This document shows positions 18,583 through 26,667 of a DNA stretch of 42,785 nucleotides, one piece after another. The DNA lies in the NCBI GenBank assembly GCA_947175295.1, contig CAMWMK010000023.1:1-42785 (forward strand). The letters run 5' to 3'. Position numbers and translations under genes: made by a program. The notes under the pieces were generated by a model. That model saw only the letters and a list, made by a program, of their open reading frames with translations. It was not told the DNA's origin and made no database searches. Every line of letters begins with the position of its first letter. Position 1 is the stretch's first letter. The stretch comes from an uncultured Porphyromonadaceae bacterium. GTDB taxonomy: Bacteria > Bacteroidota > Bacteroidia > Bacteroidales > Muribaculaceae.

Positions 18583-21495
18583 ATGAGACAAAAAATTCGC
18601 TTACTTTTGTTGGGCGCCGCGCTTGTTATGGCGGCATCCGCACCGGCGGCACGTCAGTTTCAGACTGTTCCTAATGATCCGCTGGAAACCAAAATGTATA
18701 CTCTGCCAAACGGCTTGAAAATCTTCATGACCGTCAACAAGGATGCTCCGCGCATACAGACGTATGTAGCCGTGCGTGTCGGCGGCAAGAACGACCCGGC
18801 GGAGACTACAGGACTTGCCCACTATTTCGAGCACCTGATGTTCAAGGGGACAGAGAAATTAGGTACTCAGGACTATGCCGCTGAAAAACCGATGCTCGAC
18901 CGCATAGAGCATCTTTTCGAGATCTACCGTAACACTACCGATTCCGCAGCCCGCGCGCAAATCTACCACGAGATTGACTCAGTCAGCTATCAGGCATCTC
19001 TCATTGCCATTCCTAACGAGTATGACAAAGCTATGGCGGCAATCGGAGCTGACGGGTCCAACGCGTACACTTCCCAGGACGTGACATGCTATGAAGAGGA
19101 TATACCCTCCAATCAGATAGAGAACTGGGCAAAGATACAGGCTGACCGCTTTGAGAATCCCGTAATCCGTGGATTCCATACGGAGCTTGAGACTATCTAC
19201 GAGGAGAAAAACATGTCGCTGACAAAAGACAGCCGCAAGGTGTTTGAGAAGATGCTCGCCACCCTTTATCCAAATCACCCTTATGGCACTCAGACTGTAC
19301 TCGGCACTCAGGAACATCTTAAGAATCCCTCTATAACCAATGTCAAGAATTACCACAAGACTTGGTATGTACCCAACAATATGGCTATCTGCCTTTCCGG
19401 AGACTTCAACCCGGATGAAATGGTAGACATCATAGAGAAATATTTCGGTCATCTGAAACCAAACCCGGTTCTTCCCAAGCTGAACTACACAGCAGAAAAT
19501 CCCATCACTACGCCAATCGATGTGGAAGTGCTCGGCAATGAAGCAGAAAACATTTATCTTGCATGGCGCACTCCGGCCATCAAAAGCGACGATATGCCGG
19601 CTCTTGAGGTGGCAGCTGAGGTATTGTCAAACGGTAAGACTGGTCTCCTTGACGTAGACATCAATCTTCCGCAACTTACTCTCGGCGCAGGAGCCGGAAT
19701 GTATGATCTTGCCGACCAAGGGGCATTTCTCCTGATCGGAGAGCCCAAACCGGGACAGACCCTCGACCAGGTCCGCGAGCTGCTTACAGCGGAAATTGCA
19801 AAACTTCGCGCAGGGGAATTTTCAGAGTCCTTGATACAAGCTATCGTCAACAATGAGAAGCTTGCGCAACAGCGCGCTCTCGAGAGCAACGACAGCCGTG
19901 CCGATATGTATGTAGACGCTTTCGTCAACGGACAGGAGTGGAGCGAGGTTGTGGAGCGTATGAACAACCTCGACAAAGTGACAAAAGAGGATGTAGTGCG
20001 CGTTGCCAACAAATACCTCGGGCCGGAAAACTATGTAGCCATCTACAAACGTCAGGGCAACGACCCCAACGAACTCAAGATAGCCAAGCCGGCGCTTACC
20101 CCGATTGCGACCAACCGCGACGCCACAAGCGAATTCCTTGCCGAAATCCTCAACTCGAAAACCGATCCGATCGACCCCGTATTCGTCGATTTTGAAAAAG
20201 ACCTTATCAAACTAAAGGCCAATAACGGAGTGGAAGTGCTCTACACGCCCAATACGTCTAACGACATTTTCCAAGTGACCTATCTCTTCGACTACGGCAC
20301 CGATCAGGATCCGCTGCTTGATGTGGCCTCTGATTATTTCGACTTTCTCGGTACGCCTGAGAAGACGGCACAGCAGATTCAGGACGAGCTATATTCGCTT
20401 GCATGCAATTTCAGGATAGTCATCGGCGGCCGACGTTCATATATCATACTGTCCGGTCTAAGCGAGAACATGCCTCAGGCCATGGCCCTTATGGAAGACC
20501 TGATAGCCAATGCCGTAGTAGACAAGGATGCTTATGACGCTCTTGTAGAGCGCATCGCTCAGTCTGAAGATAACGACAAGAAGAACCAGAGCCATAATTT
20601 CGGCAGGCTTAATACCTATATGATGCGAGGTGAGCATAACTCCGCCACCGATGCGCCCCACTCCAAAGACTTACGCGAATTGGATCCGCAGAAACTGATC
20701 GACGCCATCAGAAACCTCAACACCGTCGACCACCGAGTCATTTATTATGGTGGCATGCAGCCCGATGACTTCATAGCTACGCTCAATTCCAACCACGGCA
20801 AAGGCGTAAAGGCACTCAGTCCTACAGTAAAAAGCGACAAATATCCTCTGAAGGCCACCGATGAGACCATCGTCTTCGTAGCCCCATATCCCGCAAAGCA
20901 GCTTTACATGAGTATGTTCTCCAACAATGGAGAAAAATACGGGGCCGTGAACGAACCTATGCGCAAGCTCTACAACGAGTATTTCGGCAGCTCCATGAAT
21001 GCCATAGTGTTCCAGGAGATGCGAGAAAGCCGCTCTCTTGCCTATTCGGCCAATGCATACTACTCCTTCCCTTCATACCTCGATCTTCCCTACTACTACA
21101 CAGCGACGATCGCGACACAAAACGACAAGATGGGCGATGCCATCACTGCCTTCAACGAAATCATCAACGACATGCCTGAAAGCCAGGAGGCTTTCAATCT
21201 CGCCAAGGAGAGCCTTGATGCGCGTCTGCGCACAGAACGCATCATCAAGGATGACATCGCATGGGCTTATATCAACGCGCAAGACATGGGCGAGAACCAT
21301 GACACACGCCGAGAGGTGTTCGAGACACTGCCCACCCTGACACTCGACAACATAGTAAAGTTCCAGAAAGACAACGTCAAAGGTCGTACATACTATTACT
21401 GCGTCCTCGGCGACATCGAAGACCTTGATATGGACGTCTTGAAAAAACTCGGTAAGGTAGTGGTTCTGACACAGGAAGACATCTTCGGTTATTGA
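18583..21495 (+). CDS. M16 family zinc metallopeptidase (pitrilysin/insulinase type), exported
   Basis: A 970-residue protein with a signal peptide (about 1-24, LLLLGAALVMAASAPAA) and two M16 halves. The first half carries the inverted zinc motif H80-Y-F-E83-H84 (GLAHYFEHLMFKGT), with the third-ligand glutamate in the FHTELETIYEEKN region near residue 205. The second half (about 540-970) is the inactive M16_C-like partner that closes the chamber. Such periplasmic enzymes degrade peptides. Length and domain order match Bacteroidota M16 peptidases. It is monocistronic, convergent with the CRISPR accessory operon, and followed by a long perfect hairpin. Confidence 0.95.
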   Translation: MRQKIRLLLLGAALVMAASAPAARQFQTVPNDPLETKMYTLPNGLKIFMTVNKDAPRIQTYVAVRVGGKNDPAETTGLAHYFEHLMFKGTEKLGTQDYAAEKPMLDRIEHLFEIYRNTTDSAARAQIYHEIDSVSYQASLIAIPNEYDKAMAAIGADGSNAYTSQDVTCYEEDIPSNQIENWAKIQADRFENPVIRGFHTELETIYEEKNMSLTKDSRKVFEKMLATLYPNHPYGTQTVLGTQEHLKNPSITNVKNYHKTWYVPNNMAICLSGDFNPDEMVDIIEKYFGHLKPNPVLPKLNYTAENPITTPIDVEVLGNEAENIYLAWRTPAIKSDDMPALEVAAEVLSNGKTGLLDVDINLPQLTLGAGAGMYDLADQGAFLLIGEPKPGQTLDQVRELLTAEIAKLRAGEFSESLIQAIVNNEKLAQQRALESNDSRADMYVDAFVNGQEWSEVVERMNNLDKVTKEDVVRVANKYLGPENYVAIYKRQGNDPNELKIAKPALTPIATNRDATSEFLAEILNSKTDPIDPVFVDFEKDLIKLKANNGVEVLYTPNTSNDIFQVTYLFDYGTDQDPLLDVASDYFDFLGTPEKTAQQIQDELYSLACNFRIVIGGRRSYIILSGLSENMPQAMALMEDLIANAVVDKDAYDALVERIAQSEDNDKKNQSHNFGRLNTYMMRGEHNSATDAPHSKDLRELDPQKLIDAIRNLNTVDHRVIYYGGMQPDDFIATLNSNHGKGVKALSPTVKSDKYPLKATDETIVFVAPYPAKQLYMSMFSNNGEKYGAVNEPMRKLYNEYFGSSMNAIVFQEMRESRSLAYSANAYYSFPSYLDLPYYYTATIATQNDKMGDAITAFNEIINDMPESQEAFNLAKESLDARLRTERIIKDDIAWAYINAQDMGENHDTRREVFETLPTLTLDNIVKFQKDNVKGRTYYYCVLGDIEDLDMDVLKKLGKVVVLTQEDIFGY

Positions 21496-21519
21496 TACCT
21501 GATGGCCTACGCCGACATA

Positions 21520-21558
21520 GGTCAATGTATGGGTATCGCCGATACCCATACATTGACC
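21520..21558. terminator. 18-bp perfect hairpin between convergent genes
   Basis: GGTCAATGTATGGGTATC pairs perfectly with its downstream complement around a 3-base loop (GCC). It lies 25 bases after the M16 peptidase stop and 12 bases from the stop of the small CRISPR accessory gene on the other strand. No U tract follows on either strand. A shared terminator is likeliest; a protein or recombinase site is possible. Confidence 0.6.
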
Positions 21559-21569
21559 CCGTCGACAGG

Positions 21570-21953
21570 TTATTTGTATTCCCGGAAGCGGGAGAAGTGG
21601 AAGTGTACCTTTCTGGAACCGTCGGGAAGAATTGTGACATCTCTGGTTGTCGCCGAAGCGATGCAGGTGATGCCCTTCTTGATGAGCATTGAGATCAATG
21701 CGAAGCAAAAGGTCTGTTCACCCATTACGTGTACGGTTACGTCTTGTCCATACTCGGATATCTGATGTAGATATCGCTCTGCCAGTCTGCTTATGTCATC
21801 GCTGTCAGCATCCGAATCCACGGCGGGGAACGGAATGTCGATGCACTCTCCGTATTTCCGTGCGGCCTCCCTCTGTTCCTCACTCCATTCGGAGTAAGGA
21901 TGATTGGTGAGGTTGATGAGCTTACTCAATAAGTTTTCGTTATTTCCTTGCAT
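21570..21953 (-). CDS. Small type III CRISPR accessory protein, candidate ring nuclease (Csx15/16/20-like)
   Basis: The 127-residue protein has the pattern LTNHPYSEWSEEQREAARKYG, then IPFPAVDSDADSDD, then HVMGEQTFCFALISMLIKKG, CIASATTRDV and an ending HFHFSRFREYK. I recognise it as a small Rossmann-like CRISPR ancillary of Bacteroidota, close in style to the Csx15/Csx16/Csx20 group, members of which are reported or proposed to degrade cyclic oligoadenylate. The start overlaps the end of the csx1-like gene by 28 bases, so it is translated from the same message. That coupling fits a switch-off enzyme for the signal activating its neighbour. The family name is tentative and ring nuclease activity is inference. 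Confidence 0.55.
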   Translation of the reverse strand: MQGNNENLLSKLINLTNHPYSEWSEEQREAARKYGECIDIPFPAVDSDADSDDISRLAERYLHQISEYGQDVTVHVMGEQTFCFALISMLIKKGITCIASATTRDVTILPDGSRKVHFHFSRFREYK

Positions 21954-23368
21954 CTTTCCCAGAGTGTCCGGAATTCATCGATATAGTCCTGATATGCCAT
22001 GTTAGCGGCATTTGTGGAGTTCGCATGGTTGAGGGTATTCCGCAACACGGTGATTCTATTGAAATCCCTTGTCATATCCACAAATAGGTCACGATAATCG
22101 TTAATCAGAGTTGTGGCTCCCGGCAGGCTGTTCAGAGGTGAATTCCTCGAGAACTCATAACTGTCATTATTCTGTGAATGATACTTTTCCGCAAGTATGA
22201 TCTTTCGTAATCTTTCTCGGATAGGATATAAATCGTTTGCATTGTCTGTTTTTGTGTTGGGAGGTAAGGCCCCCACAAAGCCATCATACGCCATTGAGTC
22301 GCAAAGACAGTCGTAAGCAATGGTGATGATATATTCCTGTGCCATTGTCAAAGCCTGCTGGATCATATTATACCTGACGGCCCAGTCTATGGCGGCCTCG
22401 ATATTACTATAGGACGCTTCTCCTACAAAACCGAAAGCCTCCAACTGTTTGGATATGGATTTCAAAAGTATATTCTGGGCCTCTGTAGTAAAGGCGCTTT
22501 TACAGAAACTGACGATGCTGCGGTTGATGCTTGAGATATATTCGCCATTCTCTATCTTTCCGATCTGGCAGGTCTGTATATATCCGTCAAGATCTTTCAG
22601 AGCGTCTGAGATATTTTTGATGTCCACATCCAGTTCCTCTATGCCGAACAGCAATTTGGAAAACGCCCTCAGGTTTCCGAAATCACTGAAGCTTGCGGCC
22701 GCGCTGGTTATTTCCTGCAGCCTGACGATATTGGTAAGGTTGGCTATAGGCGCCACAAGAGTGTCCTGGACTTCCGGAGCCAGTTGCTTTATATTAGAAA
22801 CGCTTTCATATTCCTCCGTCAGCTGTTCAAACGCTCCGTAATATATGCCTTTGATGGCTGTATGCTTTAGGAAGCGTGCATAGTTGAAGAGAACCGTTGC
22901 AAAGAGAGGAATGGTTCTGAAGGCATGGGTAATGTCGAAATAGATCTCGTCATCATCGTTCAATTTTTCGAATACCTTGTCGAATATACTTTCCAGTTCT
23001 TTTTCCGACAGTCCCGTCTCTATGATATAGCTGTCCGCATCGGCTCCGGTTTCGGGATTGATGGCACACTCCAGCTTCCTGCTCGAGCCGGTTCTATCGG
23101 TCACTTCTATATCCATGAGGGTAGAGGCAAGTCCTTTGCCTGTGACGGTCCCGTTCTCGTCTGTCTTATCTACCCAGTTTTTAGTATTGGATCTTGTCGT
23201 ACGGAAAATCATTATGCAGTCTGTCGCCGTCCAATCCTTACACAGATTGCGGGCGATGACTTCCTGTACAAACGGTGTCCGTTCGGATACCGTATTCGTA
23301 TCCCATTGATAGCGAACCGGGAAATACTGTGTCGTCCCAAGGAATGATATCAATACTTTTCTGCTCAT
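21926..23368 (-). CDS. csx1: CARF-HEPN ribonuclease, Csx1/Csx2 (TM1812) family
   Basis: The 480-residue protein starts MSRKVLISFLGTTQYFPVRY and continues with FVQEVIARNL, the hallmark of the TM1812/Csx2 CARF domain that binds cyclic oligoadenylate (about 1-190, including DEIYFDITHAFRTIPL). The C-terminal half is helical and contains R443-N-T-L-N-H448, the RxxxxH catalytic motif of HEPN ribonucleases. In type III CRISPR systems such proteins become non-specific RNases when Cas10 makes cyclic oligoadenylate. It has its own promoter and is co-transcribed with the small accessory gene downstream. It lies about 6 kb from the effector operon, with a DXS-like and an Omp28-like gene between. Confidence 0.88.
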   Translation of the reverse strand: MSRKVLISFLGTTQYFPVRYQWDTNTVSERTPFVQEVIARNLCKDWTATDCIMIFRTTRSNTKNWVDKTDENGTVTGKGLASTLMDIEVTDRTGSSRKLECAINPETGADADSYIIETGLSEKELESIFDKVFEKLNDDDEIYFDITHAFRTIPLFATVLFNYARFLKHTAIKGIYYGAFEQLTEEYESVSNIKQLAPEVQDTLVAPIANLTNIVRLQEITSAAASFSDFGNLRAFSKLLFGIEELDVDIKNISDALKDLDGYIQTCQIGKIENGEYISSINRSIVSFCKSAFTTEAQNILLKSISKQLEAFGFVGEASYSNIEAAIDWAVRYNMIQQALTMAQEYIITIAYDCLCDSMAYDGFVGALPPNTKTDNANDLYPIRERLRKIILAEKYHSQNNDSYEFSRNSPLNSLPGATTLINDYRDLFVDMTRDFNRITVLRNTLNHANSTNAANMAYQDYIDEFRTLWERCKEITKTY

Positions 23369-23446
23369 AATATTGATTTAAAGGTTTTGAGTTCGATTTG
23401 TTGTCTCGTGAATTGAGGTCATAGGGTAAATGGCCTTTGTTTACTG

Positions 23447-23478
23447 CAAAGGTAGCGATTTTATTCCATATCTCCAAA
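23447..23478 (-). promoter_or_regulatory. Promoter for the csx1-like operon
   Basis: Reverse-strand TACCTTTG (23447-23454) and TTTG (23475-23478) with a 20-base spacer, 78 bases upstream of the csx1-like start. Confidence 0.7.
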
Positions 23479-23525
23479 ATTATTCCAAACATTTTTGTGT
23501 ATGAATTCACGCTGACTGTTCGGTG

Positions 23526-24662
23526 TCAGAACAATATTGAGAAGAGGGTATACAGAAAGGGTTTTACCGCGATCAGAATGGAGATGAGTACGGTACAGTT
23601 GGCGCTGAATACCACTCCCTCTCTGCACATGACGACAATCGACGATTCCATCCTGTCTTTTAGGTCCCTTGTCATGTCAGGAATGGCTATGAGATAGCAG
23701 TCTTTCTTTCCGTCATATACTGTGTTTTCTCCATGATTTCCATGTCGTCCAATAAAGAATGATAGCCCCATGAATTTATTGGCGGCTTCCCTTACCATGG
23801 GATGCGCGCTGTTGAGATGCTCAACACAAAGCTCGTTGAAAAGCCTGCTGTATTTCTTATTGTCCCTGATATTATACAGTGAGGCAAGCTTAAGCACTAC
23901 TACGTCAGGATTAAGGGGATCGCAAAGCACCGCTTTCTCATAAGCCTCTATATATTTACCCAGTTTATAGAATTCCTGGCTTTGCTGGAATACATTGGCC
24001 TTTTCAAGCACACACCCGTTGGCATCCATATGGCGGATCATGGTCTCACGTTCGGAAGCGTCGAGTCCGACGGTGTGTTCGTCCGCCACATACGACATGA
24101 ATTGCTCGAATCCCTTGGAGTCTACCACTGTCAGCCATCTGCGTTCCGACTCAATGATACGGTCGATGCCTTCAATGGCCATTTGGCCGTTGAAAACTAT
24201 AGCCACCCCTACATGGATTTTGCGGGCGGTTCCATCGCCGAATACCCTCTTGAGGGTATTGCATACGGCAATGCGGTTCTTCTTGGCCTGCTCGTAAGGA
24301 GACGCGAGGCTGCCCCCTTTTACGTTGAGGAAACTACCGTCGATAAGGGTCATTCTCTCCCCGTTGGATTTCAGGCACTGGAATTCCTTCTGACCTGTGA
24401 TCCTTATGCGGTCTACTCCCTTGTAGTTCTTGAATTCGATGATGAACACGCCGAATGAGGTCAGCAGTAACGCGTCAAGGCTCACGTTGTCGCATACCAC
24501 GTTGCCCAGAAGGATACCGTCGATTCCTTTGGATGCCGCTATGCGCTGCATCGACGCGGCAAAGGATTCATACTGGGCCAGCTCATGGTTGTGGCCGTCA
24601 CCGAAGGAGTTTACGAGACGGCACTCGAATTTTTTCAGGTTGATGCTTGGTGCGTTCTGCAT
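23526..24662 (-). CDS. NERD-domain nuclease with C-terminal membrane tail
   Basis: A 378-residue protein. The N-terminal half is a NERD (nuclease-related) domain with the PD-(D/E)xK-type constellation D63...E76-F-K78 (SLDALLLTSFGVFIIEFKNYKG) and a later YEQAKKNRIAV helix. The middle (about 225-300) is helical and TPR-like (SQEFYKLGKYIEAYEKAVLCDP). The last ~35 residues are strongly hydrophobic (SILIAVKPFLYTLFSILF), suggesting membrane anchoring. It sits directly upstream of the csx1-like gene on the same strand with its own -7 element, and divergent from the DXS-like gene. Position suggests a CRISPR or defence accessory. No CARF or SAVED sensor is visible, so activation by cyclic oligoadenylate is not shown. 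Domain call firm, role inferred. Confidence 0.75.
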   Translation of the reverse strand: MQNAPSINLKKFECRLVNSFGDGHNHELAQYESFAASMQRIAASKGIDGILLGNVVCDNVSLDALLLTSFGVFIIEFKNYKGVDRIRITGQKEFQCLKSNGERMTLIDGSFLNVKGGSLASPYEQAKKNRIAVCNTLKRVFGDGTARKIHVGVAIVFNGQMAIEGIDRIIESERRWLTVVDSKGFEQFMSYVADEHTVGLDASERETMIRHMDANGCVLEKANVFQQSQEFYKLGKYIEAYEKAVLCDPLNPDVVVLKLASLYNIRDNKKYSRLFNELCVEHLNSAHPMVREAANKFMGLSFFIGRHGNHGENTVYDGKKDCYLIAIPDMTRDLKDRMESSIVVMCREGVVFSANCTVLISILIAVKPFLYTLFSILF

Positions 24663-24696
24663 GGCAAGTGATGGATTGGTTTTTCGTTTGCGTCTG

Positions 24697-24704
24697 CAAA
24701 GTTA
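24697..24704 (-). promoter_or_regulatory. -7 element for the NERD gene
   Basis: Reverse-strand TAACTTTG 34 bases upstream of the NERD gene start. No TTTG lies 20 bases further up, so this promoter is weaker than most in the window. Confidence 0.55.
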
Positions 24705-24766
24705 ATGACATTGGAGTGAAAAAATGATTCCTCCTCAAAAAATATAAATATGATTTGTTTTGGAAA

Positions 24767-24798
24767 TTTGTTTTGTATTCCTTATTTTCGTAAATTTG
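24767..24798 (+). promoter_or_regulatory. Promoter for the DXS-like gene
   Basis: TTTG (24767-24770) and TAAATTTG (24791-24798) with a 20-base spacer; the 5' UTR to the ATG at 24880 is about 75 bases. Confidence 0.65.
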
Positions 24799-24879
24799 CA
24801 CAGGTTTTGTAAGACAGCGTTCAGCGAGTCAGATAAAGAACCATTGTTGCAGACATCAATATATCAACACCAAATATAA

Positions 24880-26661
24880 ATGTATATGCAGACCAAATCT
24901 ATCCTTTCTTCAATTGAATCTCCTGCGGATTTGAAAGAGAGGAATCTTGAAGAATTAGAAGAATTGTGCGCGGAAATCCGTCGGAAAATAATTCAACGTA
25001 CATCCGGCATAGGAGGCAACGTATCTTCCAACTTAGGAGTGGTGGAGGCTATTGTCGCATTGCATTATGTCTTCAATGCCCCGAAGGATCAGATTGTCTT
25101 CGACACATCGCATTATACCTATTGTCATAAGATGCTGACGGGACGGGCTATTGCATATGAGGAAGGTTGTTTCGACCTCGTCTCGACCTACACTGCACCG
25201 GAGGAAAGCCCTTTCGACCTGTTTGAATTAGGACACACATCCACTTCTATTTCGATAGCATATGGCCTGGCCTGTGCCCGCGACATAATGAATGGAGATG
25301 AGTACGTCATACCGTTTATCGGAGACGGATCTGTGAGCGGAGGAGTGGCATTGGAGGGACTTCACCTTGCCGGTGACCTGAGAAAATTCATAATAATATT
25401 GAACGATAATGGATACTCCATCTCCAAATGTGATGGAAAATTCTATGACCATTTGAAGTCAATAAGTAAACAGGACGGTGATAACATATTCAATATTTTT
25501 GGATACAAATATATTTCAGTGGAAAACGGCAATGATCTGTCGGCATTGGTTTCCGCTTTTGAAAAGGCTAAGGACTTCGGTGGGTCAGCAGTGGTCCACA
25601 TACATACTCAGAAAGGGAAAGGATATGATCATGCTGAGGAAAACCCGGAGAATTTCCATTGGCAGGCTCCGTATGATTCACTGACCGCACATTCCTCAAT
25701 TCACAAATCAAAATGGCATAGCGAACAGATATTCGCTGATTTCTTCATCAATAAGGTATTGCCGGAAGATCCTCATGCTGTATGCGTATGTGCGGGGACA
25801 CCTAAGTATATAGGATTCGACCAGACAAAAAGAGAGAAAGTGAAAGACAATTTTATTGATGTTGGAATCTGTGAGCAGAGTGCCGTCGCGGTATGCGCCG
25901 GTTTAAAGAAAAGAGGATGCAATCCGATAATCGGAATTGAATACTCTTTCCTAAAACGCGCCTATGATCAGATATGCCAGGAACTGGCGATCAATAAAAT
26001 CGGAACCACTATAGTTGCGTTCCACTCAAGTGTCTTTGGGCAGAAGGCGAAGACTCATTTAGGAATCGGGGCTATTCCAATGCTTACCCATATTCCTGAT
26101 CTATATGTCTATGCGCCGGTATCTATGGATGAATTTGCCCGCTTGCTTGATTTAGCAGTCTTTAAGCGCCCTGAATCATTAATTGACAAGCCTATAGTGA
26201 TTTTAGCCCCTTCCATTAGAATGGACTCCATCAAGATCTCTCCCGTCAGACATCTTCTTGCCTATAAATTTTCAAGCTATTTCCAGCTTTCCTCCAAAGC
26301 GGATTCACATAAGGTTGCAATCATCGGAGTCGGTGATTTTTTTGATTTGGCATATGACGTGGCCAGGCATCTGAACAAAGACTTCGGGATTGACGTAAAG
26401 CTTGTCAATCCCTGTCTGTTGTCTCATTTTCCATATGATGTCTCCTATGAATTCGATCCTTACGAACTTGTCGTTGTATTGGAGCCGGGTATCGCCGAGG
26501 GAGGCTACGGCCAGAGATTAGCCGCTATCCTTGATAAGAAAATACTTCTGAGAGGTATTTCTAAGACGTACCGTCACTTCTACGATATAGACAGGATATT
26601 GGCTGAATCAAGACTCACAGAAGATCTTTTGGTTGAAGATATCATAGCGGAACTTGATTGA
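24880..26661 (+). CDS. Divergent DXS-like thiamine-diphosphate transketolase
   Basis: The 593-residue protein follows 1-deoxy-D-xylulose-5-phosphate synthase along its length: LEELCAEIRRKII, SSNLGVVEAIVALHYVFNAPKDQIVFD, GHTSTSIS, the ThDP/Mg motif GDG (148-150) to NDN (175-177), the catalytic-type Glu332, and AYDQ. It differs at positions conserved in real DXS: the early GGH reads GGN (Asn47), D-x-GHQ reads DTSHY, AEQHA reads CEQSA, and the DRAG block is replaced (FHSSVFGQKAKTHLG). It is also shorter than DXS (620-640). I read it as a paralogue with changed acceptor or donor choice, not the isoprenoid enzyme. A second Met at 24886 could be the start. It lies between CRISPR modules with no obvious link to them. 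Confidence 0.75.
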   Translation: MYMQTKSILSSIESPADLKERNLEELEELCAEIRRKIIQRTSGIGGNVSSNLGVVEAIVALHYVFNAPKDQIVFDTSHYTYCHKMLTGRAIAYEEGCFDLVSTYTAPEESPFDLFELGHTSTSISIAYGLACARDIMNGDEYVIPFIGDGSVSGGVALEGLHLAGDLRKFIIILNDNGYSISKCDGKFYDHLKSISKQDGDNIFNIFGYKYISVENGNDLSALVSAFEKAKDFGGSAVVHIHTQKGKGYDHAEENPENFHWQAPYDSLTAHSSIHKSKWHSEQIFADFFINKVLPEDPHAVCVCAGTPKYIGFDQTKREKVKDNFIDVGICEQSAVAVCAGLKKRGCNPIIGIEYSFLKRAYDQICQELAINKIGTTIVAFHSSVFGQKAKTHLGIGAIPMLTHIPDLYVYAPVSMDEFARLLDLAVFKRPESLIDKPIVILAPSIRMDSIKISPVRHLLAYKFSSYFQLSSKADSHKVAIIGVGDFFDLAYDVARHLNKDFGIDVKLVNPCLLSHFPYDVSYEFDPYELVVVLEPGIAEGGYGQRLAAILDKKILLRGISKTYRHFYDIDRILAESRLTEDLLVEDIIAELD

Positions 26662-26667
26662 TTCGGG

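Noticed and set aside
23369..23525. A hidden small gene between csx1 and the NERD gene
   Set aside because: The stretch holds the csx1 promoter and no convincing coding frame.
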